Of a stretch of 64,000 nt of DNA, positions 24,057 through 33,865 are shown one piece after another. Position 1 is the first letter of the stretch, and every line of letters begins with the position of its first letter. The position numbers and the translations under genes are program-made. The stretch is from contig WTXI01000028.1 in assembly GCA_022376515.1 (NCBI GenBank), forward strand, positions 62,001 through 126,000, given 5' to 3'. The notes below the pieces were generated by a model, which saw only the letters and a list, made by a program, of their open reading frames with translations, ran no database searches and was not told the DNA's origin. Origin of the DNA: Lactifluus volemus. Its lineage: Eukaryota; Basidiomycota; Agaricomycetes; Russulales; Russulaceae.

Positions 24057-24253
24057 ACAGAGAATGAACACGCGTGGAGACAAAGGAGCAAGGGGACGAG
24101 ATCACGTGGAGAAAAAAGATTGGGGACACGCAGATCATCATCGGCAGCGGATGCGTCTCAGGCTTCGTATTTTGGTATATATGTAGACTAGAGTGGCTGA
24201 ATAGATTTGTGGGCCAGCCACTCGGTCTTGGCATGCACGAGGCAGGCTAGTGC

Positions 24254-24613
24254 AGTGTTGTGCGGTCACTGACCGGAAGTCAAAAGTCAGGTCACGTGCA
24301 TGCTGACTTGTCAGTGACCAGTCAGTGACTTTAAAACAACAGTGACTTTCGACTTTGCATGAGAATGCCAAAACCGCTTATTAGTCACTCATCTGATATT
24401 ATCAGGAGTTTTATCAGAATCGATAAGTTCAATCTTGCGACAGCTAATCTACTAGTATTTGATTTCACGAAGTCGTCCTGGATCCCATCATGTGAACGTA
24501 GCACGTCTCGGGGCTAAACCAACCGTCAACGGTCGGCCTGTCGCCACCGCCCATTACATCAGCGACCTAGGCAGAGTCACGGTCATTTGCAGTCACTGAC
24601 CGGCACATCACTG
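24254..24613. mobile_element. hAT-like MITE
   Basis: A 360-bp element with imperfect inverted ends CAGTGTTGTGCGGTCACTGA (left) and CAGTGATGTGCCGGTCAGTG (right, opposite strand). Several GTCAGTGAC-type subterminal repeats lie within the first 100 bp. CAGTG ends with repeated subterminal GTCA motifs are typical of hAT elements. The left flank does not repeat the right flank (CTGTACAG), so the 8-bp target duplication has been lost or the left side was rearranged. Confidence 0.6.
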
Positions 24614-24897
24614 CTGTACAGTATTTGTCCTTCGGCCCAATCAAATCTGTCCTGTTCGTGACTCGTGCGGTGTCCATGCAACTACATACATCCTATAATA
24701 ATCCATCTTTTCTCATTGACTGAAAGTTTATAAAATCTACCTTGGATATTGGCATCAATCATATCACATTATATCGAGAGCGTATCCCTGAAGAAGAATT
24801 AGATATATACAGGGAAAGCATAGCGAGACAATAGGAATAGCACGAATCAACGGGGTGTGACTAGGAGTGGAAGGGGTTGGAGACAGCATTGAGTATC

Positions 24898-26369
24898 CTA
24901 CCACGTCCACTCTCCGAGTTGGCGGACAGCCACAGGGTGATCAGAATGTTGACGTGCGATGATGAACGGCCAGTTGTCAGATGCGTGATAATACCCTCCT
25001 AGTTGAAGCTCCTCCAATGCGGGTAATACCTGCGTGCCCAATTCCCCTCTGAGTCCCCGTAGCGACAGGACGCGTGACTGGATGTTATCAGATATACGCA
25101 GGGTCTGGACAGCAGTAAATGGCTGGAAGAGTTCCAGCCATTGTGTTTCGTCCATATCAACTCGACCCAGCGATCCATTGATTCCAAACCCTTCGATGTA
25201 GAGCTCTTCAATACTAGACAGGACGAACGAAAGCTGGTTGCATATTTGCGCTACAGACGAGACTTGCCAATCTAACCCTATGCATGGGATTTTGAATTTC
25301 AGGACCTCGTTAATGGAGGACCGTCTCCTTGATGAAAAAGCGACGTAGATACTATCAAAATTTTATCCTTGCTGTATAGAATGGCATAAGCGCTGGTGCA
25401 TGACCGATGAACCGAGGGAGTTGTTGGATGTCAAAGATCAGTTGATTGAAGAATGTAATGCGCGCGGCACGGAGTAGAGGGGCATCGGTTCGGGCCATGA
25501 GGTCCTCCAAGTACTGGCTGACGCCATGAAAATCAAATTTGGTGAGAGCAGGGAGGACAACGCGTGTCAGTGGAGGTGGATGTCGGATTGCTGGATCAGG
25601 ACGAGAAGTTGGGGATATGAAACCGATGGAAAGGTTGGTGAGCCTGGTTGAGGCAGAGATACACGTAGCCATTGCCTCGGGTGAAATGTAACCATTCTGC
25701 GGTATCCGGTCAAGGGCGAGATCGACAAGGTCATTGGATGACAAAAGAAGTTGAGGTAATGTTGGAAATGGAATGCCATCCAAAGTTAGTGATCGTAAAC
25801 GTGGGGCGGATCCACCAAAGAATGTATTGGGAACAATGGGAAGCGCTGACACAGTCCCTTCTATCTGAAGAAAAAGAAAGTCCATTGCTGGAAATGGCTC
25901 CTGCATCACTGCGACCAAACGCTCCAGTGGTAGACTCATACTACTGAGAAAAATCCCGCGCACACGGTTAGGGTGCTCGAGTGCAGCAATTAAGTTATCC
26001 TCAACTTGAGGATCAACAGAGTAGTACTGTATTTGGATAGGCAAGGGGGGCCAAACATCCAGCATCTTCCTCACAGGAGTCCTGGTTGTGCAGAGAAGGC
26101 GCAGATCGAGACGAAGAGGGGATCCAAATATGATGGATCGCCATCTTCGACATACACGCACTAGCTTGGGCCATGTTCTCGCTCGCCCGTCCCAACGGTC
26201 CGAGTGATCAGGTAGGAAGAATTCAAAGATGTCCAGGAGAACTTCATCTGGAAGCGAACAGATCGTAACACGGGGACCTGCATCATACAATAAGACATTG
26301 TTGTGAGTGTAGCCGATATCACGTACCTCGTCTTCGAATCCACCTTGATCCCTTCTTGGAACATCCCAT
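24898..26369 (-). pseudogene. F-box class A, copy 7, single-base frameshift
   Basis: Exon 1 26327-26369 (MGCSKKGSRWIRRR), intron 26278-26326 (49 nt) and exon 2 match the class A plan. The F-box LPDEVLLDIFEFFLPD is intact. At about 25361-25366 an extra A in an A-run turns the ATAAATTTTGAT of copy 6 into ATAAAATTTTGA, giving a stop. Beyond it the old frame continues to 24898 with the normal ending FIIARQHSDHPVAV. A 3-nt deletion also removes one residue of LSALRG. A recent pseudogene, or a truncated protein of about 325 residues. Confidence 0.8.
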
Positions 26370-26652
26370 GCGCTTTCCTATCTTGTAAATTTTAGAAGGA
26401 GAAGTATTGGAGGGTGAGTGATGGGGAATATCGGTGCTCCTTGATTGGGAGCTTGACAATACATGATTCATGAGCTTTCGAATGCGTCTGATTAGGGTAC
26501 TAGTATAAAGTCAGGTACTTTGAAAAAGGGCCAGTGAGAGGTCTTTTGACGTACAGGACAGGGTTCATCGAAGAGTGCGGTGACAATGAGAAGAGAAGTA
26601 TGGAAAGTATCGTTGATAGATGTGGATGCCGCGTCAGGTAATTATATAATCA

Positions 26653-27937
26653 GTGCCAATACCGGACGCAAGGTTTCTGCCCTTACTTGTACGTGGAGCT
26701 CTCCATCGTCCCGATCACACTTTCCTCTCTCAATCTCAGCGTCACCACTGTCATCGCACACGTCGGCCATATCAAAGTCCAATCACGGTGCATCCCGCAC
26801 ATGCTGCAAGCTATCACGTCCTTTATGCAGGTCGACTCCCGCAAACAGTATGGTGTGGTTCGCGCCGATGGGTGCGGATCTGCTCTAAAGGGTTGCCGGT
26901 ATGTTGCCTCTACATCTTACCTGGATTTTTATCCTCACCTTCCCCGCTACTGGCCATCATTTTGACGCATTCGATATAGATGTGATTAAAAATATCGGTA
27001 CAAACCAAGCGTCAGGCTGCTCACGCATTGCATACAGAATAACATCGAGGTTTCCTCCATCGACCCTGGCAAAAAGTCGGACCTGACGCGCGCCCAAATT
27101 TCTGACCCCTGACCCGCTCATGTGCGTGGCGGAACAGCGTCTCTGTGGTCTGCGCCCGCTCTGGGTGGTCAGCTCCGCCGAAGCCGACCCGTCTCCCTTG
27201 CCCTCACCTACATGTGAGTACTCAATCCCGATGATGTACTCATCCGAGGTACGCAACGACGACGTGACGTTGCTCCCGCTGGCCAACTTTGAGCTCGCCA
27301 AGGGCTCCGTGGACGAACCGGCGCCTCTGCAAGACTTCCGCATCTTGCCCGTGCTTGATCCTCTCTCGGTGCTCTTTGGTCTGCACATCGCGACCTATGT
27401 GTCGTGTGAGCTCGCGGGCCGACCGATCAAACGACCCCTCGCCTGTGCGCCATCGTAACAAGCTCTACAAATGGATGTGGAAGGACCTGTTTCATCGCGA
27501 GTCATGTATCACGGGAAAACAAATCAAGTATGCATGCTTTTTTCCTCCTTTCGGGGCGCGCGCTCCCCCCACTAACCGAGTCCATTTTATTAGTTCGCTC
27601 CCTCTGAAGACGGCCGTGGGCTATCGGTCGTGCCGCCGCACGCTGCGTGCGTGCAGCGGTGGGGCGACACCCAAGTCCTCATACATGGCTCCCTCATGAG
27701 ATATGGCAAATACGCGCGACATCGCGCGCGATACCTCCTTCATCTCCCCACGACGCAAGTTTTGAGGTGCCAGCGCACAAGCGCGGGCATGATTATGTCG
27801 ACGCGCTTGAAGAGCCGATCGATCCCGCTCGGTTCGACAACGGGATCGTTATCTGGAGCTCCAAGGAGATGTGGGGCGTCGAGACTGCTCATGTCGCCCA
27901 ATTTCGTATTGCGCAGGCGCGGCGTTTTTGCGAGTAG
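26653..27937 (+). pseudogene. TCD pseudogene 8
   Basis: A 5'-truncated TCD copy. ITLSSLNLSVTTVIAHVGHIK and LQAITSFMQVDSRKQYGVVR are open at about 26715-26865. The DPTRI region is eroded. EYSIPMMYSSEVRNDDVTLL through LANFELAKGSVDEPAPLQDF and LDPLSVLFGLHIATYVSC are readable at about 27217-27405, then frameshift at CAPS. The C-terminal exon has lost the SLENCVVGEIKEVSRAMSRV part and stops early (TAG 27935-27937). No ATP loop. Confidence 0.74.
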
Positions 27938-28114
27938 GCATTGCAATTAACTATTTTTCTGAGATTGTAATCCTGCACTGCATAATGGTATCAATCGTAC
28001 ATCACATTGGGTGCGTGCGCGTGGTACAAAAGGTATACAGGTGAGCTAATAGGAGTAGCAAGCGTCCAAAGCGTGGATGAAAGGGAGTGGATACTCTTCC
28101 ACACTTCTCACACC

Positions 28115-28465
28115 CTATTCCGTATTGAAAGAACCAGGAATTGTCGCTGAAAATGATTCCGTTTCGGCATCTTCGGTCAAGCCTTCGGTCAACTGCCCCA
28201 CTAGCCATGAAATTGCCCTGAGATCTCGCGTGCTCTGATTCCAGTGTGCAACAGTAACAGGGTGGGCAGGACGCTGACGTGCGATGATGAATGTTTCGAT
28301 GTCCTGCGGCACTGTCCCGGATCCCTGATACCTCACCAGGTGAAGATTGTCCATTGTAGGTTAACACTTCCGTAGCCAATTCCCCACCGGGCCCCTTGCA
28401 GCGCCGACATGACAAGTGATTGCAATGGGCTAGATATACGTAGGGTTTGGAGAGAAGTAAATGAT
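28115..28465 (-). pseudogene. F-box class A 3'-terminal remnant
   Basis: The stretch with DIETFIIARQRPAHPVTVAH corresponds to the C-terminal end of class A F-box proteins. The sequence upstream (LQTLRISSPLQSLV, ALQGA) is frameshifted. At about 28466 homology switches abruptly to the GGATCAAAGGGTGCAACTAAG module found 3' of class B genes (1397, 13403). The junction marks a recombination between an A unit and a B unit that removed most of an A gene. Confidence 0.6.
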
Positions 28466-29053
28466 GGATCAAAGGGTGCAACTAAGAGCGGATACTCTTC
28501 CACACTTCTACGCCCTATCCCCTATTGAAAGACTTGGGAATAAGGTGGTTCAGGTGGCACGTGGAGAGTGCTAGGATAGGAGATGAACCGCTGAGCATAG
28601 ACTTGCAGTTGCATCTTGTCTGGGAGAAGGTGAGACATACATCATTGAGGACGCCGGGAAGTGTAGGTAGTTCTGATTGATTAGGTTCAGCATACGGGAG
28701 ACCTATATTCGAAATCATCGGAAATGCTATTTTGGCGATAAGATGGAACTGGACGTACGTTGACGTAACGCGAGTAGATATAAAACTTGTATGTTACAGT
28801 CGCACCAGTTATGATGAGACAGGGAATATCGATAATTTTCTCTCTTGAGAAACTTAGACATGGGATCGAAATAAACAAGGTGGGAGATAAATTGGAATGA
28901 GAGGAGGTGCAATGAGCGCTACGTAGGATGAGGCGGCAAGTGTTGGCCAGATATATGTCCGGGAAACGCTCCAGAGAAGTCTAGCTCGCTGGGTGGGAAG
29001 ACTGAGTACCGAATGAACTGTGCTATTCTCTAACACCGGTCATATGGCTCACT

Positions 29054-31020
29054 CTAGTCACGACCTAGCTCGTGCCAGTCACAGTATGGCAGACGGTGGA
29101 CAGTGACATTGTTATCGGAGTTCTGACAGGCAGCAATGAGTAGCTCTATGGCTCGCTCCTCGAGCTCATCTCTCCAACTCCTGTCGGTAAGGTAGAGATT
29201 TTGAAGTTCAGGTAATACATCGTTCGCACCTTCCCCTGTGTGTCCTAGCAGCGAGGATAGGATGAACGATACGACGAACGGCCGTATGTTGCTAGACAAA
29301 CGCAGGGTCCGAACAGAAGGAAATAGGCGAAACAGGACCAGCCAAATAGAATGGTCCCTCAAGTTCTCCAAGCCTAAACCCGAAAAGGAATCGTCGCTCA
29401 TGATGTCGAGCTCCGTAACACTGGGAAGTAGAGGGGACAGGGTGCACATCTGTGCAATAGATTTGGCTTGGCAACCTGGCGAATAATGGTCGAAATCCAG
29501 CTCGAGCGTTTTGTGAGAATATGACTGATAAAGTCCGATGCCGACGCGAAGGGTACTAAACATTACCTCGGCACGATGGAAGGTTCCGAGGGGGAGTGAG
29601 TGAGAGATGACTTGTGGGATGTCAAACACGTGTGGCTCGTGCTCGTACGTGACCGAGAGTGTTTCGAGTTGAGGAACGTCGATTCGAGCCAGGAGGTCCT
29701 CCGAGTACTCGTAGACACCACGAAATTTGAACTCGGTAAGAGCTGGGAGGACGGCGCGTGTGGGCGGGGGTGCAAGTCGAACCTTTCCGGGCTGTTCGGG
29801 TTCGAAATCAATTTCGAGGCACCTGAGCTTGGTCAGGGCGGAGAGGACTGTGACCATTGCCTCAGGTGGAATATAACCAAGATTGGGTATATTTTGAAGG
29901 TGAAGCTCGGAAAGGTCATTGCAAGACAAAAGAAATTGAGGCAAGGTCGGAAATGGAACGCTACGCATATAGAACGATCGTAGACTTGGGGCGGATCCAC
30001 CTATAAGCGTTGCAGGACGACCTGCAAACTCCGACCCACGTAATCACGGCCTGCCCGCTCTTTCGCGCCGCCCGCGAACAGTTCATCGTGCCCAAGGTCC
30101 CAGACCTCTCCCCTCACATCATCTTCGGCACACGTTACGGAGGCGAAGCACTCACGGAATTCATTACGGAGACACGGGCATGCGTCCGCCCGAGGAGCAG
30201 AGCCCTCCCCCCCGAGGACCATGGTTAATTCACCCAGAGAGACACGCACACCTTACACTGCCTTTCCCCCATGCCCACCACCCCCTCACCTTTTTTCGTG
30301 ACACCCACCTTTGACACCACACTCGTACCTTGGGCACACGTAGTACCACGTCGCCGAGCGCGTCTTTGTCGTTTGTAAGCATATTGCGCTATATAAATGC
30401 AGATTCAAAAAAAAAAAAAAAAAAAAAAAAAAATAAGCGTTGCAGGTAGCGCCGGCACTGGCCGCGACCAGCCACCCAATCCAAGGCGAAGGCATGTTAG
30501 TGCAGGGAATGGCATCTGCATATCAGTCACTCTGGCAAAGTTCCCCCATTCTGAGGATGATAGCTCAAAACGCAATTCGCATATGCGGTCACGGTGCTCA
30601 AGAGCAGCGATGAGGTTACCCGGAGCATCATAACAGCATATTTCGATGGGAAAGGGCGGCGAGACATCCAAAATTTCTCTCAAAGAAGAACTGTGACGAT
30701 CTGAGTAGTAAAGGCGTAGGTCGAGACGGAGTGGGGATGAAAACACAATGTATCTCCATCTTTGACATACGTGTACCAGGTCACGCCACACCCGTGGCCA
30801 CGGCCCCGGCCATAGATATGTGGGTTCCAAGGCAACCTGTCGGCAAAAGTCGAAAATCGTTAAAAGGGTTTCATCGGGGAGCGTTTCGATCGGAGAAATC
30901 TGGCCTAGAACACACAAGTGAGTAATCATCGTACGGGCCACGGACAAGAGACATACGATTCCTCAGGCTTTCGCTGGTGTTCAACATGCCTTCTTGTATC
31001 GTAGGTCCCAGAATGGCCAT
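29054..31020 (-). pseudogene. F-box class B, copy disrupted by a LINE fragment
   Basis: Exon 1 30957-31020 and exon 2 from 30904 match class B genes (MAILGPTIQEGMLNTSESLR, LPDETLLTIFDFC, LVHVCQRWRYIVFSSPLRL). After LPATLI the frame runs into the insert at 30017-30432 and resumes beyond it with RSVPFPTLPQFLLSC to the normal C-terminus at 29054. Apart from the insert, both halves are open, so the disruption seems recent. The protein made would end shortly after entering the poly-A tract, read as a run of phenylalanines. Confidence 0.88.
30003..30446 (+). mobile_element. 5'-truncated LINE insertion with poly-A and 14-bp target duplication
   Basis: The insert 30017-30432 is flanked by the direct repeat ATAAGCGTTGCAGG (30003-30016 and 30433-30446). 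It ends in 27 A (from 30407), and intact class B genes have only one copy of this target, for example near 55312. The start encodes the end of a reverse-transcriptase ORF: QTPTHVITACPLFRAAREQF to a stop at about 30226, with the H-x4-C of the C-terminal zinc-knuckle-like motif common in LINE ORF2. A short 3' UTR follows. A typical target-primed reverse transcription product, plus orientation. Confidence 0.9.
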
Positions 31021-31271
31021 ATATGTGATCGGTGGGACTCCAGAGGTTAGGGATGGTGAGAGATGCTAATACTGTTCTTAAGGGAAAGGCGCTGATGAGC
31101 GATGAGCGTTGGTTGGATGTTAGCGCGCGTCAGTCACGATTTCATTCTCCGCCATTCGCTCAGACAGGCGGCGGCTGGGTGATCAGGTCAAGCGCAATGG
31201 TAGTTTGGCCTCAAAGCACATACACGCTATCATTGAGAAAACAATGGTATTGGCTGTAGAACTACTACATA

Positions 31272-32229
31272 ATGTGCATCACCTGAGTGATTGACCTACT
31301 CTTTGATGCCGAGCTCGACACGGAAAACAGTCCAGACCCAAAGGCGTTATTTGCACAAGAACATGTACAGGTCGAGCACGCACCAACAGAATAGAAGTCA
31401 ACAACGTTGACCCGCTGTCCATCAAAAAGAGATGACGATGACGTGGAAAGAGAAACAAAGAGTTTTGAAGACGAACTTGTACGAGCCAAACATCTCTTGT
31501 ATCCATAGTCCTGCGAGTACAGCGCCCGCATTCACGACGACGTGCACCGAGGCAATTTATGTCACAATCGTCCGTAGCTTTGGCGACGTGAGCCGTAACG
31601 GCGAAGTAGGGTAAGTTGTCCGGGGGCATAGGCAGCTCGCATGCTGCCGCCCGGACCTTAGGCGCTCGTGGCGCACCTTGGCAATGAGGCCACCAACGGT
31701 CCGTCTGGCATATCCTGGTTGGATTAGTGGTACGGGTCACGCCTTATATTGTCCTTGTTGTGCCATGACAAAATTTTCAGTGGGAGAAGGGGGGTGAGAC
31801 GCAGCTGAGATCTACCTATGGGCTGGATGGGACTTTTAGATAACTTACGAACGACGTGTTCAATACCCCCGTGTGCATCGATGTCAGCTCACAGGAGGCA
31901 ATGTTGCGTCCGTCTCGCGGGAGGATGCCTACTCATTCACAGGAGCGCCAGAAGGGAGGGAGCACGTGAGACGAGGAGAGTGGCTTTGCTTGGGTAAAGG
32001 AGAATCGACGAACAGTGAGTGGCCATCACGTTTAGTGCGGGACATGAGCAACACTGTTATCAGTTGTGGAGGGATATACTCTGGCGAGATGCGACCCTCT
32101 CATGCCTGCCCCTAGGGCCATCACCACCTCTGCCAACCTTGCGGTTGAGGGTTAGCGTGGTTGTGAGTGTGAGAGAAGAACTTGATGACCAAAGAGTATA
32201 TGGCAGAGAGCTTACTTATGCTGTACTAC
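31272..32229 (-). pseudogene. Heme-thiolate peroxidase pseudogene (psiHTP 3)
   Basis: Nearly colinear with psiHTP 1 (3672-4650): the same MDSGSTLLTSI exon relic followed by a frameshifted RARPVHVLVQ reading, PDNLPYFAVTAHVAKAT, and the same loss of the central YNFSPSF region. The 5' end is cut by the LINE inserted at 32230. The shared lesions show that psiHTP 1 and 3 descend from one already dead copy that was duplicated with its neighbours. Confidence 0.72.
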
Positions 32230-32421
32230 TTTTTTTTTTTTTTTTTTGAATTGGGGTTTAGAGTCCCCGCGTGTATTGCGACAAGACTTGCTAACAACGT
32301 AGTACACGAAATTCTGTGCGTAAAGGGTAAAGAACAAAGACTAACTAGTTTGAACCGGCGTGCAACATCCCAAGAAGGCCCCATAGAAGGGGGTTACCCA
32401 ATTACCCAAAGGGCCCCCCAA

Positions 32422-32445
32422 CACGGGCTGGACTCGAACCAGACA
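32422..32445 (-). promoter_or_regulatory. tRNA-like B-box in the LINE-derived element
   Basis: On the minus strand the sequence TCTGGTTCGAGTCCAG has the T-arm form CTGG-TTCGAGT-CCAG and fits the polymerase III B-box consensus GGTTCGANTCC. A convincing A-box or full tRNA fold around it is not seen. It may be a tRNA-derived SINE tail. Confidence 0.5.
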
Positions 32446-32742
32446 CGTCGTCTCCCAGCAGTAGAGACCCCACCCTAAACCCACAAAAATGAACAAGCAC
32501 ATAGATACAGTAGCGGAAAATAGGAGGCGTGGAAAGAAATCGTAAAAACAGGAGGAGTAAGGGAAAAAGGCGGGAGACATGCAACAAGTCCGAAAAGAAG
32601 AGAGGAGGAAGGCGGACCGAACCCCGCGGAAGGGCAAGACCTAGACCGGAGGTGGTGGTGGCGCCTGGGAAGGAGGGGGGGGGGCCTGTTTGGAGGGAGT
32701 CTTGGCAGGAGGGGGCTTCTGCTTCCATTTCTTCACGACAGC

Positions 32743-33813
32743 TCAAACTCCGAAGAGAAAGAGGTGACGATCGGAAAGCAGGGTCTTGAGGCTAGAACCA
32801 TCGGGATCCTCGAAGGCAAACACGAGGGAGGAGACAGTGCCGGCAGAGTAAGAGGAGGGAGAGCGGACCCAAGAAGGGCGGAGGGTGATTGGGAGGGAGG
32901 CGTAAGCAGGGTTAAGGGCAACAAGGGCCCGGTGACATTCATCGGGCAACGTGGCACCAGAAGAGGGGGAGACTCCGGTAGGGACACCATTGACGGTGAC
33001 CCGAGACCATTTGACGTTAGGACGGGGGGTGGGGAGGGGAGAGGAGGCAGGGAGGGAGAGGTGGGAGGAAAGAATACGCGAGATGTGAGGGGAGGAGGCC
33101 TGAAGGGTAGCGAGGGTCCCATGGGGACCCCCAAAGACAACGAGGTTGCCTTTCACTGTCCATTTCACAGCAGAGAGGGGAGGTTGAGGGGGGGAGGAAG
33201 CCGCGAGGTCCGTGTTCAAGACGCCGCAGATCGTGCTGGGATCGGGCCGTGGGGCGCCGGGTGGGAGGAAGGCGGCCAGAGAAACCACGAGGCTGGGGCA
33301 CGAGGGTTTGGCAACAGCTTTCGCTGCATAGGAGGTGGGAGAGGGCTTAGGGGAGGGGGCTTTAGGGGCGGCTTTGGCCAGAGACTTGGCAACAGCGGGG
33401 GCCTTCGCAGGAGGGGGGGGAGGGGCAGGAGCATTGACCTTTGTCTGGAGGTCAGCCATCGCCACGGAGAGCGACTTGAGGGAGTCCTGGATCACGGAGA
33501 GGTCCAGGGACACAGGAGGAGGGGGGGGAGGGGGAGGGGCAACGGGAGGGGAGGGCAGGAAGGGGAGGACAACCGGGGAGTCCAAAAGGATTCGCATGAG
33601 AGCGTGGACCCGAGGGGAGTCCGTGGTGATCACAGCAGGAAGGGCATCACCGAGGGCCACCACCGCTTCAGCGACGGTGTCAACAACAGTGCGTTCAGGG
33701 CGGTAGAATTCGAAATCAGGGTCACGAAGGACAGCTTCACGAAGAGCAGGAGGGGGGGTGGGAGGGGCAGAGTCCACAGGAGGGGACAAGAGACGCTTAT
33801 GGCAAGGAGGCAT
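32743..33813 (-). CDS. LINE ORF1 (gag-like) protein, premature stop
   Basis: 356 residues beginning MPPCHKRLLSPPVDSAPPTP, 40 nt from the element's 5' end. It is rich in proline and alanine (PPPPPPPP stretch at about 95-101), followed by a SYAAKAVAKP block and a C-terminal folded-looking region with KWTVKGNLVVFGG and NVKWSRVTVNGVPTG, the pattern of ORF1 proteins of fungal non-LTR elements. The ORF ends LFLFGV-TGA, but the same frame continues with AVVKKWKQKPPPAKTP. CGA to TGA would explain the stop as a CpG transition. Without CCHC knuckles in what remains, RNA binding is uncertain. Confidence 0.75.
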   Translation of the reverse strand: MPPCHKRLLSPPVDSAPPTPPPALREAVLRDPDFEFYRPERTVVDTVAEAVVALGDALPAVITTDSPRVHALMRILLDSPVVLPFLPSPPVAPPPPPPPPVSLDLSVIQDSLKSLSVAMADLQTKVNAPAPPPPPAKAPAVAKSLAKAAPKAPSPKPSPTSYAAKAVAKPSCPSLVVSLAAFLPPGAPRPDPSTICGVLNTDLAASSPPQPPLSAVKWTVKGNLVVFGGPHGTLATLQASSPHISRILSSHLSLPASSPLPTPRPNVKWSRVTVNGVPTGVSPSSGATLPDECHRALVALNPAYASLPITLRPSWVRSPSSYSAGTVSSLVFAFEDPDGSSLKTLLSDRHLFLFGV

Positions 33814-33865
33814 GAGTGAGATGGTGGTGGTAAGAGGAAAAGGAGTGTGGCCGATGCTGTACTAC

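Larger units (their letters stand above)
32218..33865 (-). mobile_element. LINE-derived insertion carrying ORF1 only, 12-bp target duplication
   Basis: The insert 32230-33853 is flanked by ATGCTGTACTAC (32218-32229 and 33854-33865). It is oriented minus, with its poly-A tail seen as 18 T at 32230-32247. The 5' end is close to the ORF1 start, so it is probably not 5'-truncated. It lacks endonuclease and reverse transcriptase: only about 500 bp follow ORF1. The 3' part contains GGTTCGAGTCC (minus strand, near 32433), which matches the RNA polymerase III B-box. It resembles a half-LINE or SINE-like chimera mobilised in trans. Confidence 0.85.

Noticed and set aside
32380..32460. A complete tRNA gene
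   Set aside because: Only a T-arm/B-box is convincing; acceptor and anticodon arms do not form.
32764..33819. 351-codon plus-strand ORF antisense to LINE ORF1
   Set aside because: A glycine/arginine-rich shadow of the proline/alanine-rich ORF1; no start context and inside a minus-oriented retroelement.
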